Source: Hippophae tibetana
Lineage: Eukaryota; Streptophyta; Magnoliopsida; Rosales; Elaeagnaceae
NCBI GenBank assembly: GCA_037013495.1
Contig: CM072803.1
Location: 15,208,001-15,272,000 of the forward strand
Direction of reading: 5' to 3'
DNA: 64,000 bases
Part shown: positions 33,469 through 45,900 of the stretch, piece after piece
Numbering within the stretch: the first letter of the stretch is position 1
Layout of the letters: each line of letters starts with the position of its first letter
The notes under the pieces: model-generated
The model's database searches: none
The model's input: only the letters and a program-made list of their open reading frames with translations
Told to the model about the DNA's origin: nothing
Program-made: the position numbers and the translations under genes

Positions 33469-35164
33469 TAGGCTATGAAATCCAAGACCTTTTCCATTTT
33501 CACAAGCTATGTATAGGGTTTACAAAATATCGAAAGGGAAAACTTGGCCAAAGAAACTAAGGAACGAGCAAGATTGGTTGAGAAACGAGCAAACCTAGTC
33601 AAGGAATAAAATGCAACTTTGAACAATCTGGTGGCCAAACTTAGGGAAGATTTTACCTTTGGCTATAATGAGGGGTATCCTTTGTAGTTACCAAATTTAG
33701 GCCTTAGGCTATGAAATCCAAGACCCTTTCCACTTTCATGAGCTATTATGGGGTTTAAAAAATATCAAAAATACCCCTAAAACATCCAAAGCACACCACC
33801 AGTTAGACCTCTTTCTATTGAAGATCCTATGAGACCCAGCCCAAGAGTTACACCTCGTGAAGAACCAGTCAGGACCACGTAGTGCTTTTCGCTCAATTGT
33901 ATTTTGCAATTATACATGAAACTTATTTCTTCAGTTGTACTTAATATTAATACACCAACCTCTTTTTTTGGCATTCAATACTATTTTGAAGTGTATAAAT
34001 ATATAGCCATTCTGGTCTTTTACAATAGAAATCCTATAATTTTCTTCGAGAAAAATCTAGCTCTTACATTTTTAACTTTTTCCTTTGTTCAAGTATTTCA
34101 ATCCTATTGTTAATATTTTCACTCCAAGCATCTCGTTCCTATGGAATTTATAAACATTAATGTTGATGACATTATGAACAACTTTCTCATGGACACGAGC
34201 AATATGGTGCCATACCAGCCTGTGTGTGAATGAGATGGTTCGATCTTATGATATGGTGTATGTTGTGGTGACTCCTCTTACTGAGATAGGGTTTGATTTT
34301 GTTAGATATGACAGAGAGTACCCTTTTAAGGTACTTTATTCACCTATTTAGGACGAGCTATAACCTGAGTCATCAGGTTACCAAGTGAGAGCCAACCCTA
34401 GGCTATTCCTAAAAAATCTAAACGGGGTGCACGTTAAACTTCAATAACTTTTATGGAAGAATGTGAAGTACCTTGTGTGTTGTCTCACAAAAAGAACCTT
34501 CTTGTACTCTTTGGTATATTTGAAAATACCACATCCCAAGACAACTTGTATCATCATCTTGGCACCCCCGAGAATTGATCAACCACATCACATACCAGAA
34601 AAGATAAGGGTTCTATCTGGCATATGATTGAACACCATTTGTTTAAGGTAAATATGCTTTCATTATTTTTTTTCCTCAATATGATTTGATTCTTACCATT
34701 GATTTGACAAATGGTGTCTCTCATTCATGACTTTGAGAGGTCTATTGAAAAACTAGATAATATAGGTCACAATGTTGAAAAAGATATTAAAGTTAAGCAT
34801 GCAACATACATAAAAGCATTGTGAGAGCTTCAAAATCATCGAGATGAATTCCGTCTTATTAACGAAGGACATAGTGCAATCCTTCACGAGAATCAAAGCT
34901 TAAAATTCAATCACAATGAATTATGTGAAGAAGTTGATACCTTGAGGCGTAATCTCGATAAGGCTAGTAGGAACAACACTTATTACGTATTGAATTAGAT
35001 CGTTCGAAAAAGAGATACTTCGAGACACAAAGGTTGTCATATAGTCCCGAGAGAGATGAATGACCTTGAGATGTTTAGAAAGTTAGCATTTATAGTTGTA
35101 CCCTTATGGGATGATCTTTTTATATCATCCACCATATTTGAGGTCATTACTTCTTTTTTATTGT

Positions 35165-35740
35165 TTAATATGAGATTCATTATTATAAACTCAGAACTCT
35201 TACTTAGGATAGGAAAGTTGCCTTTTATACCTGCATCCCTAATGGGGGTTCATTTGGCCTACTCCTCTATACTAGGGGTTATTGCATTATTTTATTAGTG
35301 ACACTGGTGATGTGGATAAGTGGGGAAATCAATTTGTCACTTATCCTTTTCAACCCAAAAAAGAGGTTCATTTTTGTAAACTCACGACCCTTTCTTATGA
35401 TGGGGCTTGTGTCTCTTATACCCGTGTCCTTAGTTAGGAGTCCATTTAGAGTCCTCTTCTATAGCAAGGGTTATCACATTATTTTATTCGCAAGATAGGT
35501 GATAAGGATAAGTGTAAAAATTTATCCGTCACTAACCTTTTTTAACCTAAAAAAAAGGTTCAATTTTGTGAATTCATAACCCTTTCTTAGAATGAGGCTT
35601 ATGCCTCTTATACCTGCATCCCTAGTGGGGTCCATTTAACCTCAATCTCCAAATCAAGGGGTTATCGCATTATTTTATTTGTAAGAAAATACTCATTTCT
35701 TTATGCAAATATCATTTTTATTACTTTATCGGTATACATG
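35165..35740 (+). repeat. Three-copy tandem repeat, period about 192 bp
   Basis: The marker (A)GGTTCA-TTTTGTAAACTC...CCCTTTCTTA recurs at about 35173, 35364 and 35556. Each unit also carries CCTCTTATACC-GCATCCCTAGT-GGGGTCCATTT and a GGGTTATCGCATTATTTTATT segment. The units have diverged by point changes. The array sits near the 3' end of the LARD-like element. Confidence 0.8.
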
Positions 35741-35982
35741 GTTTCTTACTTAAAAATAATACTTTTTAGTATGTAGCTCATTATTTTAGCTCAAATCTTC
35801 TCTTTTTTCATCCTTTTCTATCTTGTATGATCCTCGAGGAGTGATGTCGTAGATCATTTAAGGTCCTTTCCAAAAGTACTTTTTATTTTATTTTTAAGAG
35901 TTTTACAAAAAATCCAATCTCTTATATTGAAATTTTTGAATCTGATCGCTTTGTTGTAGGATCGATGAACTAACCCCTTTGG

Positions 35983-36265
35983 AAAGAATACAAAGTGCCA
36001 TAGGGGTTTAGAGAGAGTCAAATCTCCTTAATAGGTCACGCAGGTCAATATATGTAGACATTATTATCCTCATATGTCAACAACCTACTGTAACGATCAT
36101 GCCTGACTTGTAATTAAATTCACTACTACATGATGAGGGTACATACATGTATCTCTATAATTCATGTCTTCTTGTCCTCTTACAAGTTCTTTTAACTCTA
36201 GTACCTTATTGAGTCATATACCTAAAGCTCCTCGTGTACTAGTATACCTCATGTGTGATACACCT
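35983..36265 (+). repeat. Right terminal-type repeat of the LARD-like element
   Basis: Direct partner of 30465-30762 (see that entry). It ends near CCTCATGTGTGATACA. Confidence 0.72.
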
Positions 36266-36549
36266 CGCATACAAGATCCTAATCTCCAAAGTTTGAGTTT
36301 ATAAATTATAAGAGAGAAAAATAGTACTTTTAATAAAGAAAAATAAAAATTCTAAGATATATCTAATTGAGAGAAAAATTATTTTTATTTGGGAAAAAAA
36401 GGAAGTGAAAGTGTATTTTTTTTAATGTTATTTTTATAACTATTATAAATAAGATGTTATTTTTAATAAAAATCTGATGTTATCTTTAAAACAATATTAT
36501 TTTAAAAAAAATCAAATCAAATTTACTCTGTCTAAAAATTCTACGACTA

Positions 36550-39500
36550 AACCTATCTAACTTAAAAAAAGATTAAAACATCCTTATACAAGAAATATGA
36601 CTATTTGGACCTTCATTCCAGTATAAACATTTTTACTTTCTTTTATATATTTTTTGTGAACAAAACCTTAGACATAAATAGGACTATAAATTCATTGCTT
36701 AATCATTGTATTTATTTTTAAATTTTAGAGGATACTTGTAATCATGGTGCAATATTACTTTATCATTTAAGTTTAAAATGTTATATTTGTAAAGAACCTA
36801 ATGTTCCATGTTTTAATCAATCACAAGAGCTTCAATGTTTTCAACTTAAGCTATCTCTCTTAAATTTCTTTGCAAAAACAAAATCATATTTCTTTAGGCT
36901 TCTTTCTTTAATTAAGCTATCAAACATTGGTAGTTATGTTTGATTGGTTAATAAGCATAATTAGTTTATGATAGTTTGATTAAATATTCATATACTTTTT
37001 TTCTTTATTATGTTCTTGAATGCTTGAATCCAATAAATTATGTTGTGATCATAATTATTTGATTTGATTATTTAACTGTAAAGAAGTTATCTTTATTGAA
37101 CTTATGCTTCAACTTCTCTTCTAAGATTTGCTAATTGAATTTATTTTAACAGATATTTTATTAAATCATCTAGTTAGGGTTCTTCATTATTAAATCTACT
37201 CTAGGACACACCTTGTACTTATGTTTTGTACTAACTTTCCAGATACTCGTTGAACATGTTTGATTGCTCGTATGACTCGATTTTATTGAAATGTTGGTCC
37301 GAATTCGAATACCTTTCTTATGGAGACTATGAAGAAAAGTAGCGGATTGTAATTAGATTACTTGGGGGTATTATTTTAGAGGGTAGTTTAAGTCCTGGCC
37401 TTATAATTGGATCTTATTTTCACAGTGGATAGTTAGATGATCCGGTGGATCGGTGGTTTTTCTCTTAGGTCATTGGAATGGCCTAGGTTGTTCTTATCTA
37501 AAATTATCGTGTGTCAATCTTTATTTATTTTTTCTTCATTTTGTTTACACGTGATTTCATATCTAGTTGTTTGTGAAATTTTAATTTAGTATAATTTAAT
37601 TATTTATCTATTCACTCATTTTAGTTAATTATATTTATGACTAAATAAACTTTCAATTAATATTAGAGTATATCACTAGATATACTTAGTGTTTACCGAG
37701 GACCTTGTTATGGATCGAAATCAGAGAGAACTCAAACTTATGAGTTCAGAATATAAGAAATCTAAATCCACTGAACCTAAATGTGTGGAATGCAATGGAA
37801 TTGGTTACTTTGTAGTTAAGAGTACTAATAAAAATAAAAGAACTAGAAGAGATGTTTATGAATCCACTAAACCTAAATGTGTGGAATGCAATGGAATTGG
37901 TTACTTTGCAGTTAAGAGTACTAATAAAAATTTTATGCTACACTTAGTGATTCAACAACTGAAAATAACAACTCATGTGATCTAGAAAATGGTGGCACTA
38001 CCTTTTTAGCATTTACTGCAAAGACTAGTGAATACTCTAGTAAGTCTAACTTTGATTCAGACAATGAGGAAAGTGATGCTGAATTTCTACTCAATAAATT
38101 TAATACAAATAGTCTTGATAAATTGTTGCTTGATTTAGTTAGTAGTAAGAGACAAAATAATAGTTTATTATTAGAAGTTACCAAATTAAATGATAAAATT
38201 AAATCCTATGAAATAAATTCCTCAATTTTAGAAAAAAAAATTGAGTTTTCCGAATGTGTTAATGTTTTGAATTCAAGTCTTGCCGATCTTAAACTAAAAA
38301 ACAAGAAACTGGTGCAAGAACTTGAAGAATCAAAGGAATTTATGAAGAGATTTATCATTGGAGTTGAAAGGCTAAACCAAATCCTTGACTATTGAAAACC
38401 TTTTGGAGATAAGAAATGGATATGCTATGTGGATAAGGATTATATGCCATCATCTTCAAAAACAACTCAGTTTATAAAATCTTCTACTCCTTCTTCACAT
38501 GATACATATGACATTGATTATAAGGATGAGAACTCTATAAGGCCTTCTAACTATACTCCTACAATTATTAATTATGCACAAAGAACTGTTGCGTCTACAA
38601 TTGATAAAACTATTAAATTTGTGTGTGTATGTCATCACTGTGGTAGGAAAGATCATATCATGCCCTAGTGTAGGTTTTTAATAATTCTTTCTATGCTTAT
38701 AATTATAGGACTCATTATCGTCATCCATCTATGCATGTTGCATCATATTCTAGGATGAATGAAAATTACAGTAATATGTTCAAAAACTTTACTATAAAGT
38801 ATGAAGTTGTTAGTTCAAAGAGGCAAGTGAATTACAACACATATAATTCTAAAACTAATTATCATCATCCTACCATGCATGTTTCATCTTCATTTAAGAT
38901 GAATGTAAAATTTAAAGATAAGTCCAAGAAAATACCTATGACAATTAAGATAGTTGATTTCCAACCCAAAGATATAGAGAAATTAAAATTCAAGAAAGTT
39001 TGGGTTAGGAAATATTGTCTTTTTTCAATCACATGACCGTCTATTAATGCTCACATAGGTACTTTTGTTTGAGTGGTTAATTGAACATAGGTGAGTATCT
39101 TTAGTTTGTCTGCTTTTTGTTTGTTTTTTATTTTTATTGATATTTCTTTAGTTTCTAAAAAAAAGGAAATAGACTGTTTTGACACTAATGTGAACATTAC
39201 ATACTACTTTCATATTTATTGACTATGCTTTTAACAAATGGATAGTTTGACTTGTGCACTTACATATCTTATGCATCTAGTGATCGATGTCAACATGAAT
39301 CTAATCACACACTCACTTGACATATAAGTATGTCATGGGCTTGAGATAACCTTGGCTACTAAATTATGATTGAACTTTATCTTTCATTTTTTAAAATGCT
39401 ATTATAAAAAGACACCTAATTTTGAGAGGAGTATTTATTATGATGTGTGAAGCTACCGTAGTAAGCAAAGAGTGATACCTTACATCTAGTGTGAAAGTCA

Positions 39501-41220
39501 TCATATTAGATTTTTGACTCATGCATACTTCCTTAGAAATATAATAATAATATTAGAAAATATAAAAATGCAAAAGTTTTTGCATGCACAAAAAGAAATA
39601 GCCACAAATAGTTATACAAAAAAAAATAATCAATCCCTCACAAAAATACAATAAGGGAGTACAAAAAAAGCTTTAAGTTTTTTTTTGGTAAGTAAAATTT
39701 TATTATGTGCAAGTATAAATTCAATTGCAATGTTTTCATGATAGATGATACTTTTTTCTTTGAACCTCTCATAACTGGTCATAAATAAACAAATTAATAT
39801 CCTATTGTAGTTCTAACTCCTATTTTAATTTTGTGATTGTTATTATATCATCATATGTGTTAGTATGTATGTATGTCTTGTTTATATATATTTATATTAT
39901 CAATGGATAGTCGCGCTTTGAACAAAATTAATTCCATCTTTTATATATATTATTGCAGTCATATTTAACTAAGCCTACTACCCTCAATTCAAAAAACAAA
40001 TTATATATATATTTATATATCCATTTTTATAAATTTTATTTTATTTTAATTTATTTAGAGAAGTCATTGAACTTAGGGGGGATTTATTCATTTTAAAAAA
40101 ACATATTTTTTAGCTCTTTGTTTTGATTGCTACGAAGCTTTTCGTAATGGATACTCCTCTTTTCAATCATTAAATACACTGCTTCCTTACTTGACTTATT
40201 TGTTATTGCTTTATGATTATATTATTTATTTGTATGACAAAAAAAGATAATAATTAAGCGTTAATTGAAAATATATAAAAGGCGTTAATTGAGGGGGGAG
40301 AATTATTGATTAAAAAAATTTCTTTAAAGATTACATATAGGGAGAGAGCACATTAAGGACTCAATTTCATTCACATAGAAGAAGTACTACTTAAATGTTC
40401 TATCTGTTGTTACTCATAAATTATGTCTATTTCTTTATTTTTTTTGTTATTGTATATACTGAACTAATAAAAAATTAGTCTTTCATGAAGATGGCTTTAT
40501 AGGATAGTTCTACTATATAAAATTTATTTTTCCTATGAGCGTGATGTAGTGGGAGAGAGATTTTGTCATACAAATATGTTAAATGAGAAGATTAAGTGTT
40601 AGTGATATTTGTGAACAAAATATTCAAATATAATTTAGTTTCTAAGTCATTGAAGAATCCTTTTCAAGTACGAACACATCTTAAGTATATTTATATTCTT
40701 ATGCATGTTTGATTTCATATAAGACATATAAGAACATTTTTCACTTAAGTTACTTGATTGATCAATATATGTCTAGATAGATCGAGATGAGTATATCAGT
40801 TGATCAAGCACTAGATCGATCAAGAAATAAGTAGATCGGTCTATTTGTCTCGAGATTTATTTTTTAATAATTTAGATCGATAGATCGAGCTTAACTTAAA
40901 TTGATTGAGCGATCATATTTTAAACTTTAACCTAATTTTTACTCAAGTCAAATATTTCAATTACTATTTTGTTACTATTATTTAATATCCTATGAATTGT
41001 TTAAGGTAAAGAATTGTAATTGGATTTTAACCTAACATTAATACTTCAATTTTTTCTATATAAAAAACCTAATACTACAAATTTTAATCAACCATATGAA
41101 TATCAATCTTTTTATCTTAAAATCTCTCACTATATCTCAAATTGCTTTGAAAAAAAAAGGATAGGGGCTTCAATATCAATATTTAAAAAAAATTATTTAG
41201 CTATCTTTATTGATTGACCC
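36550..41220 (+). mobile_element. Sirevirus-derived element lacking pol (gag-only derivative)
   Basis: The 5' LTR remnant ends at 37655 (ATAAACTTTCA). 37200-37560 matches 12500-12790 of the Sirevirus LTR, including GATCCGGTGGATCGGTGGTTTT and GGCCTAGGTTGTT. A decayed primer site (TTAATATTAGAG) follows. Gag fragments occupy 37700-39030, and the sequence then goes straight into Sirevirus-like 3' non-coding DNA (39040-40590), with purine tracts at 40075-40082 and 40291-40302, and a truncated 3' LTR from about 40590. Protease, integrase, RT and RNase H are absent. The left boundary is approximate. Confidence 0.68.
37700..39030 (+). pseudogene. Sirevirus-like gag remnant with duplicated zinc-knuckle segment
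   Basis: A zinc-knuckle segment, P-K-C-V-E-C-N-G-I-G-Y-F (His changed to Tyr, last Cys lost), occurs twice in tandem at about 37765-37835 and 37868-37932. Then comes a Lys/Glu/Leu-rich coiled coil (38100-38390: EVTKLNDKI, ILEKKIEFSE, LIGVERLNQILDY-like) that parallels the gag tail at 14140-14380. A second knuckle follows, C-H-H-C-G-R-K-D-H-I-M-P, with its last Cys lost. The N-terminal capsid part is missing and frames change several times. Confidence 0.7.
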
Positions 41221-42140
41221 TTTTTATCATAAAGAATTTCATAATTATTTCAACATTTTCCTTTTTCTAATTTTAATTTCAAAAATCGTTAACAGCTACC
41301 TATGGTTAATTTATTCAGGAAAATTTATAAAAATAAATAAAAATTATACTAAAGTCAATTTGCATTGAATATACAAATTAGTGTTTTTTTTTTTTTTTGC
41401 TAAAATAAATACAAATTAGTTTGTGTATACATGAATAATCCATTACCATCAGTCTTCATGGATGAATAAACTTTGTTTCATCGAACCAAATTCCGTTAGT
41501 TTAACGTGTTGTTTGGAAAAAGCTAAAAAATTCCATGGAGAATAATGTTCTTGAATAGTGTTGCTTGCTTGTTTGTACTGGGATTCTACGTATAGGTATT
41601 TTTCATCTTTTTTTATTAATAAAGTCCAGTTTTATTGATAGGTTAAAAAAAGTAAATTTTTCATGAAAAATATTAAACAAATGATAAATATAAAAGATTT
41701 ACATAAAGGGGTTAAAATGGCATGTTTAAATATGCTCTAATTCTTACACTTTGGTGGATTGAAAAAAAAAATCATTCTCATTATAAAAATTATAATATGA
41801 TGTAAAAATTTAAGAACTTGTATATATAATTTCACTAAATTTTATAGATTTGGATAAAAAAATTAATTTAAACTAAACTTAAATATATATATATATATAT
41901 ACTCATTCTTATCTCTAACCTAGAGATTTATAAAGATTTCTAAGGATTTTAAATACACTCATCTCTGGTTCAACTATTATCTATATAAATCCATAAAAAT
42001 CTATGAAATAAAATCCACTATCATCCACCACATTCTTTTAAAATCTATCAAAATTACTCATAAGATCATAAAAACTTTTAGATTCGTAACACTTTAAAAG
42101 TCTATAAAAATAGTAATTGTATATACCTTCCTTTTTCTCC
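41221..42140. other. AT-rich intergenic DNA
   Basis: No gene. There is a T run at about 41383-41398 and an AT microsatellite at 41883-41901. Nothing else recognisable. Confidence 0.55.
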
Positions 42141-42203
42141 CTCACAAGATCCCAATATACAATGACAAAGAATCCTTAGTCTCTCTCACAAGATCCCAAT
42201 GTA

Positions 42204-42553
42204 CAATGACAAAGAAAGTGAAGGGAATGCCCATCACCTTAGCAGTGTCTAAAAGTAGTGCCTCATATCCTCTTAGATGTGAGTTCCAATCCCCTCCCAT
42301 AGTTTAGAACAATTAATAAGTATGTTGTGTATCGGATTGTAACGAATGGAAGAGAGAGAGAGAATGACTTCCATAAAACAATGACAAAGAAAGTGAAGGG
42401 AATGCCCATCACCTTAGCAGTGTCTAAAAGTAGTGCCTCATATCCTCTTAGATGTGAGTTCCAATCCCCTCCCATAGTTTAGAACAATTAATAAGTATGT
42501 TGTGTATCGGATTGTAACGAATGGAAGAGAGAGAGAGAATGACTTCCATAAAA
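42204..42553. repeat. Perfect tandem duplication, 2 x 175 bp
   Basis: 42204-42378 and 42379-42553 are identical by eye, including a GAGAGAGAGAGA tract. Identity over 175 bp means a very recent duplication or an assembly artefact. A shorter related pair (ACAAGATCCCAAT-TACAATGACAAAG) just to the left suggests earlier slippage at the same place. Confidence 0.92.
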
Positions 42554-42799
42554 CTCCGGATCATGAATTATTATATTTTTATGCTAAAACTTCGTAAACT
42601 AGTTAGAGGACTGATCTAGTACCAATGTAGGGTACCATATAGTAACTACATTCATTTACATGATCGTGTAACTCGTTTTATCATGACCATGTAGCTAGAT
42701 TCTGGTGTCATAACGTACTGGATAACAAAACTACATAGTACCAAACACAAAAAACAGCAATTTCTTTTTTGCATGCTGCCACCGTTGAAAGCTAAGATT

Positions 42800-42805
42800 T
42801 TTATT
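42800..42805 (-). terminator. Candidate polyadenylation signal of the formate--THF ligase gene
   Basis: AATAAA on the minus strand, about 155 bp downstream of the stop codon, the usual distance for a plant 3' UTR. No transcript data support it. Confidence 0.4.
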
Positions 42806-42960
42806 TCAAGTACTTATGATGATACAAAACAAAAGATATGACTGGTAGAAAGAACAATTTTCAAACAGCTTTATCAGAATGAGAAATGGCAGCTTAGCTA
42901 TTTATCAAAGGATGGCGACTCATTGAACCAAAAGATCAGGGGAGCTGAAGAAACGGACCT

Positions 42961-45900
42961 TTAAGAAAGACCAATTACCTTTCCAGTGGCAGTGTCCAGA
43001 TCGATTTCATAGAAGCAAGGCCTTGTTGGAAGTCCTGGCATTGTACTCATTGTTCCCACCAGAGGATAAATGAATCCAGCCCCAATGCTTGCCCTTACAT
43101 CCCTTATTGGCAAGATGAAACCGCTTGGGGCTCCCTTCTGTGACGCATCGTGTGAAAACGAATATTGGGTCTTTGCCATGCAGATTGGTAGGTTAGAAAA
43201 TCCTTGCTTGCTGTACACCTCGATCTGCTTCTCCGCCTATTTATACAACAAAATTTTAACCAGTTAGCCTCTCACACATGTGCCTTCAAGAAGATTTCAA
43301 TTTACCTGTTCCATTATATGTACTACAAATTAAATTATAAATAATACAATTTTAACTTTTTTCTAGCCCACTTGTTCATCTTTTTTAGCCACACTTTTGG
43401 TTGTTTGTCGATCATCGGTTGAACTTACAATGACACACCTAAACAGAACAGAAGAATTGGACTCCTTCAAGAGACTCCATCAATATCTTACTTTCGAATG
43501 ATGAAACCTTAGGTGCAATGTTGATAATGATGTATGATTCCTGAGAATGGTTTCAAGTGATTCTTTGATTGTTTCGTGACATGTTAAAATAAAGTCCTAT
43601 GATTTATTGTTCCAAACAGTCTTAACACAATGCCTTTAACGAAGAGTTGGTCATTCCCATTATTTCAGTCGTTAGAAGAATTATTTCTCCTCAAATGACC
43701 AATCTCTGCTTAGTGTTCAATTTTTGTATTTGAAATTTAAAAACCAAATATTAAATCATTCTATTAAATTGAAGCGTTGAAATGATAGCACAAAAGCTTA
43801 CCTGTTCAGAGTATTCAACACCACTTGCTCCATATGACTTGGCTATTGCCTCTATTTTCTCTTTTATAGTAACATCCAAAGGATATAAAAATTTCAATGG
43901 TTGTGTAATGTTCTGACAGGCTCTTTGAACAGAAATTCCAAGGTCAACCTGAAAGTCATAGATAAACATCAATCAAGAGTCTATCATCAAGATTTACAAG
44001 AAGAAGCCTAACTAAAAATAATAATTTGTAGTGCCCTGCAAACTAGCTTCGTCCAAGCTCAAGCAACGTCTACCGATATAGTGGGTCTCTATTGATTCCT
44101 ATAATATTTCTACCATTTCTAGCAGCCCAAGACTAGTTTCTTGTGATTTACTAATTGTAAGAAATGAAACTGATTCAAAAGACAAAACAGGATCAGCATA
44201 AACAAGACTTTTAGTAAAACAATTATATGGTTTGCAAAATGGAGCAATATATAAGGTTGCGTGGCTACAACAATGCCAACCCTAAAAGACATTTTATTCT
44301 AACTCGACCAGAATACACAGATCCTGCATGAAGCCATGAAGGTTAATGAGATCCTTTGATCATTAAGTTATATTTCAGAAGTTTCAAATTATTAAGGTTT
44401 GTTTGCTTTTGCGTTTGAGAGAAGTGTTTCTGATGGAAAAAAAAAGAATTTCCAAAAGTGCTTTCAAGACGTAGCTTGCACTTTTGCTTGTGCCTAAAAG
44501 CACTTTCTTCTGAAACCACTTTTGATTTAAACTACCTTGACAGAAGCAGAAACAAACAAATCAATAACATCATCTTTTAATTAAGAGTTGCAAAATAGCT
44601 ACTGAGATTGAAGTTTCTTACCGCTCCTTTTCCACCATGGGCATGATGAGAACAGATAACAGCATCAAATGCTCCGGAAGCCAATGCGACATTTCTCACT
44701 GCATTTAGTTCTGCTTCAGTGTCAGTTGCAAACTTGTTCACGGCAACAACAACATTCACACCATAAGCTTTTGTGTTTGCAATATGCCTAGCCAAGTTCA
44801 CACAACCCGCTTCAACTAGAACTAAATTTTCAGTTACATAAGCATTGTCTAGGGGTTTTCCGGCAACAACTTGTGGACCACCACCATGCATTTTTATCGC
44901 CCTTATTGTTGCCACAATAACAGCACACTGAGGTGTTAAACCACTATATCGGCACTTAATATTCATAAATTTCTCTGCACCAATATCAGCACCAAAACCT
45001 GCTTCTGTGACCACAAAACCTCCTGGTCCCACCAGTTTCAGTGATATCTTATCAGCCACGATTGAGGAATTACCATGTGCAATATTTGCAAAAGGACCAG
45101 CATGAACAAGAACCGGGGTTCCTTCAAGAGTCTGCATCAAAGTAGGGTTGATCGCATCCTTCATTAGAACAGTTAAAGCACCTCCAACACCAAGATCATC
45201 GGCAGTTATGGGATCACCAGCCTTACTGTTTCCTACAACCATTTTTCCGAGCCTCTCCCTCATATCAGCTAGAGATGTTGTAAGGGCCAAGACGGCCATT
45301 ATTTCACTGGCAACTGCAATATCAAATCCTGTTTCTCTCACCATTCCTTTCTCTTCAGGGCCCTGGCCAATAGTAATATTTCTCAAAAACCGGTCATTAA
45401 CATCCATTACCCTTCTCCATGTGATAGAATTTGGGTCAATATCAAGCCTAGAAAACTTGCTAACTTCTTCTGGAGTAAGATCCTCAGGTTTAGTTTTGGA
45501 AATTCCAAGTTTCTCCAAACGTCTAAACATTATGCTGCTAAAGCTGCGTTTCCCTTCCTTGTTTGGTGGACAAAGCCGGTTGAAGAGAGCCTTATCTGAT
45601 TGGGATGCCTCGTGGAAAATCCGCGTATCAATGGCAGCAGCTAGGAGATTGTTTGCAGCTGTTATTGCATGAATATCTCCAGTTAAATGAAGATTGAACT
45701 CATCCATTGGAATCACTTGACTGTAACCACCACCAGCCGCACCTCCTTTGATTCCAAAAGTTGGTCCTTGTGAAGGTTGCCGAAGACATGTAACGACCTG
45801 ACATCATATATTGAGCATTTATTAGTATTCAGCTACTAACCAATTACTCCTCAAAATAAGACAAGACATAATTGCAAGCAGTCGCAGCACCTATAATAAA

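Larger units (their letters stand above)
30465..36265 (+). mobile_element. LARD-like retrotransposon derivative, decayed
   Basis: Two direct repeats of about 290 bp (30465-30762 and about 35983-36265) enclose 5.2 kb. The inside carries decayed coding similar to the 'putative gypsy type transposon' family (31290-31720), broken coiled-coil segments (32640-32935), an LTR-B insertion (32985-33468), internal duplications and a 192-bp tandem array. No protease, integrase or reverse transcriptase was found. The ends are not sharp (TGTTGGGAG at the left) and no target duplication was identified, so LARD is the best but not the only reading. Confidence 0.6.

Noticed and set aside
35165-35740. Regularly spaced repeats, CRISPR-like at first sight
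   Set aside because: The 192-bp unit is repeated in full with no unique spacers; it is an ordinary tandem repeat in a eukaryotic retroelement.
42263-42475. 70-codon minus-strand frame
   Set aside because: It spans the junction of the perfect 175-bp tandem duplication and repeats itself; no support as a gene.
45148-45672. Plus-strand open frame of 174 codons
   Set aside because: Antisense to exon 3 of the formate--THF ligase; the conserved protein is on the other strand.
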